The notes under the pieces were generated by a model. That model had not been told where the DNA came from and did no database searches. It was given only the letters and a program-made list of their open reading frames with translations. Shown here piece after piece: positions 57,449 through 64,000 of a stretch of DNA of 64,000 nucleotides. The first letter of the stretch is position 1. Each line of letters starts with the position of its first letter. Source of the DNA: Candidatus Poribacteria bacterium. Its GTDB lineage: Bacteria; Poribacteria; WGA-4E; WGA-3G. The position numbers were made by a program, and so were the translations under genes. The DNA lies in assembly GCA_012267415.1 (NCBI GenBank), contig JAAXGN010000078.1:1-64000 (forward strand), written 5' to 3'.

Positions 57449-57866
57449 TTTGTAGGTCGGGTGTCGCTTCGCTCTACCTATAGGTGTAAACTTAAGGATT
57501 TTCCCATACAGAGAGTTTCTCCAGTCCCGTAGGGACGATATGTTTATAGATAAACGTTGACACCACCCTTTAGTCCTGTAGGGATGATATGTGTAGAACA
57601 AAGACGTTAGATAAACATTCCGTCCCTACGGGACTAAAAAGTTCTTGTTCAACCACTTTCTATAAACATTCCGTCCCTACGGGACTGAATATGGGACAAT
57701 CCCAATAACAATAGGTATTGAGAAGGGGCATTATGATAAAAAGGTTGTCTTAACTTTACACCCTATAAATGCCATACGCGCATTTGGCGTTGATTTGACT
57801 GAATGCCATAAGGCATTGATAGTGTTGATTTATAGGTGTCACTTCGTTCTACCCGATCTACAAAAT
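57449..57866. repeat. Composite inverted repeat with four GTCCCTACGGGAC palindromes
   Basis: Outer copies TTTGTAGGTCGGG (57449) and ACCCGATCTACAAA (57851) face each other. Inside are four palindromes: AGTCCCGTAGGGAC at 57523, a variant at 57571, and the opposite orientation CGTCCCTACGGGACT at 57621 and 57672, several flanked by ATAAACATTC. It fills the gap between the pspA-like gene and the 595-residue gene. No gene is seen in it. Confidence 0.75.
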
Positions 57867-57882
57867 AGCACTTTACAATCAA

Positions 57883-58719
57883 CTAAAGTGGAAGTTCTGA
57901 ATCGCTTTCCTTTTTCTCTGCGGTGTCATCGGTTGCTACAGGTGCATCTGACTGTTGCGCGCCAAAAATAAGGGAATCAAATTCATCAGATGCGGCTGTG
58001 GACTGTGCTGCTGCAAGGAATTCTTCCTCTTCTGCTCTTGAGTCAGTTCCAGCAAGTTCTTGTGCAACCACAGAGCGACCTTTTGCTTTTTCACGGATTT
58101 CTCGCATCCGTGTTAATTCCTGCGAGGTGCCATCCGTGCTTATGCCGGACATCATATCAGCGATCTGCTCCTGTTCTCTTGCAGTGATAAGATCAGCGAC
58201 TGTTTCAGATTGTTCTTCCTTAATCTTATTCAGATCACGATGTAACGATTGCATTTGATTCTTATGTGAGTCAATGTCCTTTTGTGCGCGTTCAATATCA
58301 TCTTCCAGTTCAGTGATACGAGCGTTTTTCTCTTCCAATGTAGAGTGGAAGTCTTGATAGGCAGTTACACATTTGACATATTCTGCATTCTGTTTGATCT
58401 CTTCATCAGCGATCCCTTGTTGCTGTAATTCTGCTGCAGTCGACTTTGCTTTCTGTATTGCACCTGTTTTCAATTTTTCAAATTTCTCAACGTCTTCAGT
58501 CAAACCCTTTAACGAGCCCTTTTTGTTTTCAACAAGTGCGATGAGTTGTCCTATAGCTGATTTATAACGTTGGATATTATCCATCTTATCACGGATAATG
58601 TCCTCATAAGCACCTCTTACAGCCTCTGGGTTTTCCATTAATTTATCAGCCTGCTCATGTGCGCGACCGGTTAGCGTATACCAGATTGCTTTGAAAAAGC
58701 GTGTAAAACCGTTTGCCAT
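57883..58719 (-). CDS. PspA/IM30 family protein, full length
   Basis: ESCRT-III-superfamily membrane-stress protein of 278 residues. It starts GFTRFFKAIWYTLTGRAHEQ, an amphipathic membrane-binding helix, and continues as a long coiled-coil hairpin (IGQLIALVENKKGSLKGL; EEKNARITELEDDIERAQKD). The C-terminal extension is low-complexity and acidic. ATG 58719 follows AGGAGG by seven bases; an upstream ATG at 58752 lacks a site. PspA proteins polymerise on damaged inner membrane. No PspF regulator or sigma-54 site was seen. Confidence 0.85.
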   Translation of the reverse strand: MANGFTRFFKAIWYTLTGRAHEQADKLMENPEAVRGAYEDIIRDKMDNIQRYKSAIGQLIALVENKKGSLKGLTEDVEKFEKLKTGAIQKAKSTAAELQQQGIADEEIKQNAEYVKCVTAYQDFHSTLEEKNARITELEDDIERAQKDIDSHKNQMQSLHRDLNKIKEEQSETVADLITAREQEQIADMMSGISTDGTSQELTRMREIREKAKGRSVVAQELAGTDSRAEEEEFLAAAQSTAASDEFDSLIFGAQQSDAPVATDDTAEKKESDSELPL

Positions 58720-58797
58720 TGTAATTCCTCCTGATAATGAATAAAGTTTCACTCAAAGATAAACCTCTGTCTTTGTTTATAATTCTAAAATGTCCGT

Positions 58798-58828
58798 ATT
58801 ATATTCATGCATATACTACCATAAACAC
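58798..58828 (-). promoter_or_regulatory. Possible promoter for the pspA-like gene
   Basis: On the minus strand TATAAT (58798-58803) stands about 80 bases before the ATG. The upstream -35 is poor (TTTATG with a 16-base spacer). No sigma-54-type GG/GC element was found. Confidence 0.4.
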
Positions 58829-58935
58829 AAAAAAAAAACTATATTCTTCTATATAACCCAAGTTGCTACCTTTTAGTTTTTCGTCATAGAAAGTCCGTCT
58901 TTAATGAAAAATATGCTAATAATAAGTCAGTATTT

Positions 58936-58990
58936 GTAGCGCAAACTGTTAGTTTGCGTTTCACAGGCACAATCTAACAGATTGTGCTAC
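58936..58990. repeat. Cruciform-type palindrome, copy 3 (GTAGCGCAAAC family)
   Basis: GTAGCGCAAACTGTTAGTTT on the left matches a right arm containing CTAACAGATTGTGCTAC. The central bases differ from copies 1 and 2 and change on both arms, keeping the pairing. Confidence 0.82.
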
Positions 58991-59045
58991 AAGGTGGCAA
59001 CTAAGGTTATATAAGACAAATTATACTGTTGGGACAAGTGCAAGT

Positions 59046-59630
59046 CTAACGAATACCTGCCAGTACATCTGCGATTACCTTATCATTCAATTTTGAAAGA
59101 TGATCCTGAATCGTATCATCTTGTTCCTGTTTAATTTTCGCTATTTCCTGATGCAGTTGATGCATCTGACGTTTAAAAGGTTCAAATCTGTCTTCAGCTT
59201 TCTTGATGTCCTGTTGAAGTTTTGAAAAACGCGCGTTCTTCTCATCCAAAGTTGATTGAATAGCATTATAATCTGATTGAAGTCGGATGTAATCTGAATG
59301 TTGTTCTATTTCCTCCTGAGACATTCCTGCTTGTTGCAGTTCAGCGGTTAAAGTGCGTATCTTATTCTTGGCTGATGCCAGTATCTTCTCAAATTTGTTT
59401 ATATCATCTGTAACATTACGCAACGAGGACTTCCTGTTTTCCACCTGGGCAATCAACATGCCTATTGCCTGTTTGTAATGCTGGATACTCTCTTTTTTAT
59501 GTTGGATCAGAACTTCATAAGCAAACCGTAACATTTCAGTATCGATCTCCCCACGAAGCTTTGGAACTTTTGTTTTACCTTTGAACTTTCTTGTAAATGA
59601 CTTGAAGAAAGATAAAACTGACCTTACCAT
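59046..59630 (-). CDS. PspA/IM30 paralog, short
   Basis: A 194-residue coiled-coil protein clearly homologous to the neighbouring 278-residue PspA: both share IGxLIAxVENxKxSL, LTAELQQ/AAELQQQG and LxEKNARxxxLxxDI in the same order. It lacks the acidic tail, stopping just after ADVLAGIR, where the larger paralog has ADMMSGIS. The N-terminus (SVLSFFKSFTRKFKGK) is basic and amphipathic, suiting membrane binding. AGGAG precedes the ATG. Confidence 0.8.
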   Translation of the reverse strand: MVRSVLSFFKSFTRKFKGKTKVPKLRGEIDTEMLRFAYEVLIQHKKESIQHYKQAIGMLIAQVENRKSSLRNVTDDINKFEKILASAKNKIRTLTAELQQAGMSQEEIEQHSDYIRLQSDYNAIQSTLDEKNARFSKLQQDIKKAEDRFEPFKRQMHQLHQEIAKIKQEQDDTIQDHLSKLNDKVIADVLAGIR

Positions 59631-59696
59631 TTGGGTACTCCTCCGATGTGATATTTACTTTCCTTCCGAAATGTCTGTTTCTTCTAAACTCATGTA

Positions 59697-60539
59697 TCAT
59701 TGAAGTGATTTCTGTTCAGTTGACTCAACATTCTGATGACCTGTCAAAGTCTGTGTGTCTTCATCTGTGTTTATGGATTGTGGAATTTCAATATCTGGTT
59801 CCTGTATAGATAGTCGTATCTGCTCATCAACCTTCTTAGCAAATGCAAGGCTTTCATCAAGTTCGGATCGTAAGCGTGACAATTCTGTTTCATTGCTATC
59901 AGAACTCAGTGTCAGCACACGCGTATAGAGGTGTGTTAGCTGCACTATCGTCTGCTCAACATCTGCGATGAGTTGTTCTCTATGTTGTTGTAGGACGCGT
60001 CTAACATTCTTTATTTTTGAATCTCTCGATTTCTCGTACATCCGTAGTGTATCTTTCAAACACTGAACAGCTTGCGTAAAGAGTTCCGTAACCTTATCTG
60101 TGATTTCGGCACGAACAGTCATAGGCAGTGTCCCCATCCACCCTACATCACTGACATCCTCTTGGAAGGATTGGTGTAGGGTGCGTAATTCTTCTAACAT
60201 CTGTTCTGTTCTCATGTCACCATCTTCTTTTAGTTGTATATGTAGCGCGTTTAATTCTTCCTCCTGTTTGTGTTGTGCATTGTGAAGTAACTCTTCGTGA
60301 ACGCGTTTCGCAATATCATCAGTACCGATCGTCCACTTCGTAATCAGACTACCTATCGGAATTGCTATCCCCATCACAGCACTTGCGAATAGATAGAAAA
60401 TCTTCGGGTCAAGATTAAACACCCAAGTCGCAAAGGCAGTAATCGCCCCTGCAGCGAAAGGGTAAATCACGAAGGGGTTGTTAATAAGATGATGCAGGTA
60501 TTTCTTTAGAAATAGTTTCCTATCAATCAACTTTCTCAC
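59697..60539 (-). CDS. Membrane-anchored coiled-coil protein of the PspA cluster
   Basis: A 280-residue protein with two adjacent membrane helices near the N-terminus (about 22-43 and 47-69), followed by a long cytosolic coiled-coil (HEELLHNAQHKQEEELNALH; VRRVLQQHREQLIADVEQT) and an acidic tail. The family is not recognised. It is the first gene of the leftward cluster, 66 bases before the short PspA paralog, and could anchor the PspA-like proteins at the inner membrane. Confidence 0.6.
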   Translation of the reverse strand: MRKLIDRKLFLKKYLHHLINNPFVIYPFAAGAITAFATWVFNLDPKIFYLFASAVMGIAIPIGSLITKWTIGTDDIAKRVHEELLHNAQHKQEEELNALHIQLKEDGDMRTEQMLEELRTLHQSFQEDVSDVGWMGTLPMTVRAEITDKVTELFTQAVQCLKDTLRMYEKSRDSKIKNVRRVLQQHREQLIADVEQTIVQLTHLYTRVLTLSSDSNETELSRLRSELDESLAFAKKVDEQIRLSIQEPDIEIPQSINTDEDTQTLTGHQNVESTEQKSLQ

Positions 60540-60630
60540 CCAATATCAAACGTTTTGTCCACAATCTCAGGATCTATCGCCTATAATTTTATCATAACAT
60601 AGTATTGTCTGTAAAGAGAAGTCATAGTAC

Positions 60631-60650
60631 CCTCTACCTAAAGGTAGGGG
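60631..60650 (-). other. Right-end hairpin of the TnpB element
   Basis: CCTCTACCTAAAGGTAGGGG forms an 8-bp stem with a TAAA loop, about 55 bases beyond the tnpB stop. IS200/IS605 elements carry such a hairpin at the right end, where the omega-RNA scaffold also lies. Confidence 0.6.
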
Positions 60651-60704
60651 TTTGTGCTTCCTCGCTGACAGCCGATCTGAGCTACGTCTTATGTCTGCTC
60701 CACT

Positions 60705-61817
60705 TTAGGCAGCTAAGCCTGCCTGTTTGATGTTGATAGCAGCGTTTATGTCTCTGTCGTGATGTGTGCCACACTCAGGACATATCCACTGTCTATCTAA
60801 GAGAGTCAAGTCCTTGTTCTTATATCCGCAGTCGCTACAAGGTTTAGTTGTTGCAGTCCACTTGCCTACTTGTTTGAACGTCTTGCCATGTTTTGCACAT
60901 TTCTGTTCCATTATCGGCAAGAACTGTGCAAAAGACAAGTCGGATACTTTGCGTCCCCAAAGTCTTTTCATACCGTCAATATTTAGGGTCTCAAAGACAA
61001 GTGCATCGTATTCACGACAAAGATGTGTGGCAAGTTTCCAGTGCCAATCAAGGCGTCGGTTAGAGATATCGCGATATTGTCTGCACACTGCACGCAATGC
61101 ACGATACCAGTTGCCTGAACCCTTAACTTTGCATGAAAATGCTTGACTTAGCGAACGTAACTTATTCAAGGACTTTTTCAAAAATTGTGGAGATTCTATC
61201 TTCCCACCATCACTGCTTGTTAGAAATGTTGTCAATCCAAAATCAAAGCCTGCTCTCTTATCTGTCTTGGCAAAGGGTTCTGAATCGTCAACATTATCAC
61301 AGGAAAAGCATATCCAATAGTCTCCGCATCTATCACGTTTGATCGTTATCGTTTTGATCTCACCTTTCATTTCTCTATGTTTATGAAAGGAATACCACGT
61401 ATCAATACAGTTGACTTTAAATCTGTTGTCATAAATCGTATAGCCTTTTTGTGTAAAAGTCATGGAGTTATATTTGTGACGCGGCTTGATATGCGGTCTA
61501 CCTACTTTACGCGTTGTCAAACCTGCTTCGCGTTCTTTGATATTTTTAAAGAAAGCATCGTAAGCCTTTCCATATCGCAACACAACATCTTGAATAACTT
61601 GACTCGGCAGTTGTCTCCAATGCGGTTTAGTCGTCCTTTTCAACTTGGTAACATGACGGTTCATCCTATAAGCAGATATGTTCTTTTTATGCCTGCGATA
61701 ATACCTACGCTGCAATGTCATGATATGCACGTGGATGTGCCACATATCATCAAGCATATTGCCTAACTTAAGAGTGTTCTTTTGGGACTGAAGTTTATAT
61801 TTATACGTCTTGCTCAT
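60705..61817 (-). CDS. tnpB: TnpB RNA-guided nuclease (IS605 OrfB)
   Basis: A 370-residue IS605 OrfB protein, ancestor type of Cas12. RuvC residues are visible: Asp192 in GFDFGLTTF, Glu276 in LVFETLNIDGM and HDRD at about 353-356 before INAAIN. The zinc ribbon has CSDCG (327-331) and CPECG (346-350). All catalytic residues are present and the length is typical, so the gene looks intact. Known relatives cut DNA under guidance of an RNA from the element's right end. Confidence 0.92.
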   Translation of the reverse strand: MSKTYKYKLQSQKNTLKLGNMLDDMWHIHVHIMTLQRRYYRRHKKNISAYRMNRHVTKLKRTTKPHWRQLPSQVIQDVVLRYGKAYDAFFKNIKEREAGLTTRKVGRPHIKPRHKYNSMTFTQKGYTIYDNRFKVNCIDTWYSFHKHREMKGEIKTITIKRDRCGDYWICFSCDNVDDSEPFAKTDKRAGFDFGLTTFLTSSDGGKIESPQFLKKSLNKLRSLSQAFSCKVKGSGNWYRALRAVCRQYRDISNRRLDWHWKLATHLCREYDALVFETLNIDGMKRLWGRKVSDLSFAQFLPIMEQKCAKHGKTFKQVGKWTATTKPCSDCGYKNKDLTLLDRQWICPECGTHHDRDINAAINIKQAGLAA

Positions 61818-62193
61818 AGTATCCTACATCTGTGAAGTTTCTACATCCCTTTACGGGAGGTCGTTGATGCTCGTAATACCAATGTTGATGTAGTCTAAAT
61901 AGTATATCACATTTTCTTCCTTTGTCAAGTTTGTTTTTTTGTCAAGGATACTTAACTGTTTACATCCCGCAAACTAAAGCATGAGGATTTGACAGAAGAG
62001 TGTTAATTACAATTACTTAGTGGTGTATCAATACCTTCGCCATTTTTGAACGCTTCAGTTAAATGAGAATATAGTGTTAAGCTACCATTGAAATGTGATA
62101 TTGCAGGTTTACATGAATAAAAATAGTTTCAGGTTTTTGCTGAAGTATTTTTAATTATCATTTATATGCATTGTGATTAGAGTGTCCACTCTT

Positions 62194-62210
62194 CAGTCCC
62201 TACGGGACTA
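62194..62210. repeat. GTCCCTACGGGACT palindrome
   Basis: CAGTCCCTACGGGACTAAAG, the same family as at 47038 and 57523-57686. The 61901-62320 spacer holds nothing else recognised. Confidence 0.75.
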
Positions 62211-62321
62211 AAGACACATCAATAACAGATTAATTTCTTTAAATTGATGCTTACTGTACTACAATACACAGATAATTTAACAGAAAATCTATTTTTGGCG
62301 AAGATATTGGTGTATACGATT

Positions 62322-62471
62322 CTATCTAAACTGATCATTGAGAGGTGGTTTAAAACGTTGAATTAGTTCTTTTTTAATACCTTGGCGTGTCTCAGCAGAA
62401 TAAGGCACATAAATGGAAACATAGTTCATTCCTTGGCGGAGTCTAATCAGGTCATTTGCTAATGAAATAGT
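62322..62471 (-). pseudogene. 3' remnant, GIY-YIG-nuclease-like tail
   Basis: A 49-codon open stretch without a start reads IYVPYSAETRQGIKKELIQR then FKPPLNDQFR before its stop. The ELIQRFKPPLN end resembles that of small GIY-YIG nucleases. A stop codon lies just upstream in the same frame, so only the end of a former gene remains. Confidence 0.4.
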
Positions 62472-62520
62472 TTAACATGCTTTTAGTTAGTATGTCAACG
62501 AACAAGTCAAATTTAGTTGT

Positions 62521-62549
62521 TTCAAAATTCACGTATATTTTGGTATAAT
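62521..62549 (+). promoter_or_regulatory. Possible promoter for the amidohydrolase gene
   Basis: TATAAT at 62544-62549 with TTCAAA 17 bases upstream (62521-62526). The -10 is a full match, the -35 weak. Confidence 0.5.
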
Positions 62550-62630
62550 TGCCAAGAGATGAAATAAACCTATATACACTCATCATTTTCACACGATAAT
62601 GAAGATTTGACGATGACAATAGGAGGAAAA

Positions 62631-64000
62631 GTGACGTTTGATACTATTATATCTGGCGGTAGCATTGTTGATGGAACAGGGAAACGCGATCCTTATGTCG
62701 CAGATATCGGCATTCAATCCGATAAAATCACTGAGATTGGAGACCTTGAAAAAGCAGATACGTCCTGTCGTATATCTGCTGATGGATTAGTTGTGTGCCC
62801 CGGTTTTGTTGATGTTCACGTGCATTCTGAAATATCGTTACTCGGGGGGCGGGACCAATATGCCACCCTCATGCAGGGTGTTACAACGCATCTTGCAGCA
62901 CCCGACGGTTTTGGGTGGGCTCCACTTGCTCCTAAACTTGCACAAGAACTATGGCATTATACACAATTTGCCTATGGGGATGATGAAGTTCCGCTTAACT
63001 GGCAGACTCCAGATGAATATCTGAATATGTTCAACGGTAGGATACCTGCGAATCTTTATCCACAAGTACCGCACTGTGCTGTCCGTCTCGGTGCAATGGG
63101 GTGGGATGCACGTCCTGCTACTACAGATGAACTGAAAGCAATGGAACGGACAACGCGCGATTGGCTTGATGCTGGGGCATGTTGCCTCTGCTTAGGATTA
63201 GATTATCAACCCTCTGCGAACGCTGATCTGAATGAACTGGTATATCTCTCAAAGGTGGCTGCAAGTTATGATGCAATTTATGCTGCACATATCCGTTACC
63301 AACTTATCGGTAGGAAGGCTGCATGGGAAGAGACAATTGAAATTGCGAAACAAGCAAACATACCTATCCATGTTTCACATGAACGTGTTGATGATGAAGT
63401 AGCAGAGATCCTTACAGAAGTTGACCGTGAAAACATTGATCTGACCTTTGAATCCTATCTTTATCCTGCTGGCATGACACATCTTGCGATGTTGCTTCCC
63501 ATGAAATATCAAACAGGAACACCCGAAGATATGTTGCAGAATTTGGAGAATCCGGACGTGCGAGAGCAATCTCTCCCTTACTTGCGTGAGAAATTGGGTG
63601 AAGGTAATCAGATTATAGGATATAACAATTCCGGTAGATATATCGGTATGTTACTCTTCCAAGCAGCTGAAGCGGAAGGGAAGACGAATGAAGAATTCGC
63701 TTATGATTTTATAAGACAGGAGGCTGCCATTGAGACCTTTATTATGCCATGGGGAACACCACCTGAAGCAAACGAACGGATTTTAGACAGAACAGCAAGG
63801 CATCCTCGGATGATGATTGCAAGCGATGGTGTCTACAACATCCCACATCCACACCCAAGAAGTTATGGGTGTTTCGTGCAGTATCTTGGTAAGTATGTAA
63901 GAGATAAACAGATAGTCTCACTAAAGGAAGCAGTATATAAGATGAGCGGTTTCCCCGCTGAAAGATTTAGACTGACGGATCGCGGTAGAATCGCTGAAGG
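62631..64000 (+). CDS. N-acyl-D-amino-acid deacylase-like amidohydrolase (3' end outside window)
   Basis: Amidohydrolase-superfamily protein, at least 456 residues, running off the right edge. It begins FDTIISGGSIVDGTGKRDP, with the metal motif HVHSE at 63-67 in PGFVDVHVHSE. ASDGVYNIPHPHPRSYG is the late Asp region typical of D-aminoacylases, and KMSGFPAERFRLTDRGRIAEG the end-region signature. Such enzymes hydrolyse N-acyl-D-amino acids or dihydropyrimidine-like rings. GTG 62631 follows AGGAGG by four bases; ATG 62613 in the same frame is the alternative. Confidence 0.85.
   Translation, partial: MTFDTIISGGSIVDGTGKRDPYVADIGIQSDKITEIGDLEKADTSCRISADGLVVCPGFVDVHVHSEISLLGGRDQYATLMQGVTTHLAAPDGFGWAPLAPKLAQELWHYTQFAYGDDEVPLNWQTPDEYLNMFNGRIPANLYPQVPHCAVRLGAMGWDARPATTDELKAMERTTRDWLDAGACCLCLGLDYQPSANADLNELVYLSKVAASYDAIYAAHIRYQLIGRKAAWEETIEIAKQANIPIHVSHERVDDEVAEILTEVDRENIDLTFESYLYPAGMTHLAMLLPMKYQTGTPEDMLQNLENPDVREQSLPYLREKLGEGNQIIGYNNSGRYIGMLLFQAAEAEGKTNEEFAYDFIRQEAAIETFIMPWGTPPEANERILDRTARHPRMMIASDGVYNIPHPHPRSYGCFVQYLGKYVRDKQIVSLKEAVYKMSGFPAERFRLTDRGRIAE

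Larger units (their letters stand above)
60630..61900 (-). mobile_element. IS605-family element with tnpB only
   Basis: tnpB with hairpins at both sides: the right-end stem at 60631-60650 and a left-end TCCC/GGGA stem at 61846-61858. No tnpA transposase is present, so movement would need one in trans. The outer limits cannot be fixed from the sequence alone. Confidence 0.6.

Noticed and set aside
57523..57686. CRISPR-like series of GTCCCTACGGGAC repeats
   Set aside because: Only four copies, in both orientations, with uneven spacing and no cas genes. They are better explained as dispersed palindromes.
58740..58860. Sigma-54 promoter for pspA
   Set aside because: No GG-N10-GC pattern at the right spacing and no pspF gene nearby.

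Overview
The window looks like a chromosome segment of a Gram-negative (diderm), AT-leaning bacterium. An Omp85/TamA-like protein with a giant TamB-like partner shows an outer membrane. The mix of a phytanoyl-CoA dioxygenase, a sulfatase, a mannonate-dehydratase-like TIM barrel, a Gfo/Idh/MocA oxidoreductase, FlgD/type-9-like C-terminal tails and very many short palindromic repeats resembles Candidatus Poribacteria or a related marine or sponge-associated lineage. That placement is inferred from gene content, not proven. No rRNA or tRNA gene and no convincing CRISPR array was seen.

Layout. 0.2-2.2 kb (+): two permeases of a nucleoside/simple-sugar ABC importer. 2.3-19.4 kb (-): a long collinear run, read right to left as HD hydrolase, selD, pyrE, ymdB-like, xseA, xseB, dxs, tlyA, tamB-like, tamA-like. 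The selD gene reads through an in-frame UGA at the catalytic position and carries a SECIS-like hairpin, so it encodes a selenoprotein. 19.4-25.8 kb (+): cytochrome c maturation genes ccmE, ccmF, ccmH, a CcmI-like gene, a membrane protein and a HEAT-repeat protein; CcmE has the rare CxxxY haem-binding motif. 25.9-28.2 kb (+): a three-gene DNA methyltransferase / LAGLIDADG-like / PD-(D/E)xK cassette. 28.3-31.0 kb: a secreted protein with a 278-residue internal duplication. 31.4-37.0 kb: two-subunit 2-oxoacid:ferredoxin oxidoreductase, ccmA, ccmB, enolase. 37.1-43.8 kb: a DivIC/FtsB-like protein, a phosphodiester glycosidase, a lipoprotein, then ffh-rpsP-khpA-trmD-rplS-rnhB-yraN without rimM. 43.9-53.5 kb: sugar nucleotidyltransferase, PhyH dioxygenase, cydA without cydB, mannonate-dehydratase-like protein, sulfatase, PotD-like lipoprotein, rhodanese, oxidoreductase. 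53.6-60.5 kb (-): an AAA+ ATPase, an unrecognised 595-residue protein, two tandem PspA/IM30 paralogs and a two-helix membrane coiled-coil protein. 60.6-61.9 kb: a TnpB-only IS605-family element. 62.6-64.0 kb: the 5' part of an N-acyl-D-amino-acid deacylase-like amidohydrolase.

The most promising candidates for an undescribed system are the AAA+/PspA cluster, which resembles an ESCRT-III plus Vps4 membrane-remodelling module, and the methyltransferase/LAGLIDADG/PD-(D/E)xK cassette, where both LAGLIDADG motifs have lost their last acidic residue and the protein may act as a DNA-specificity factor. The intergenic spaces hold at least six families of short inverted repeats, one of which shows compensatory changes between its arms.
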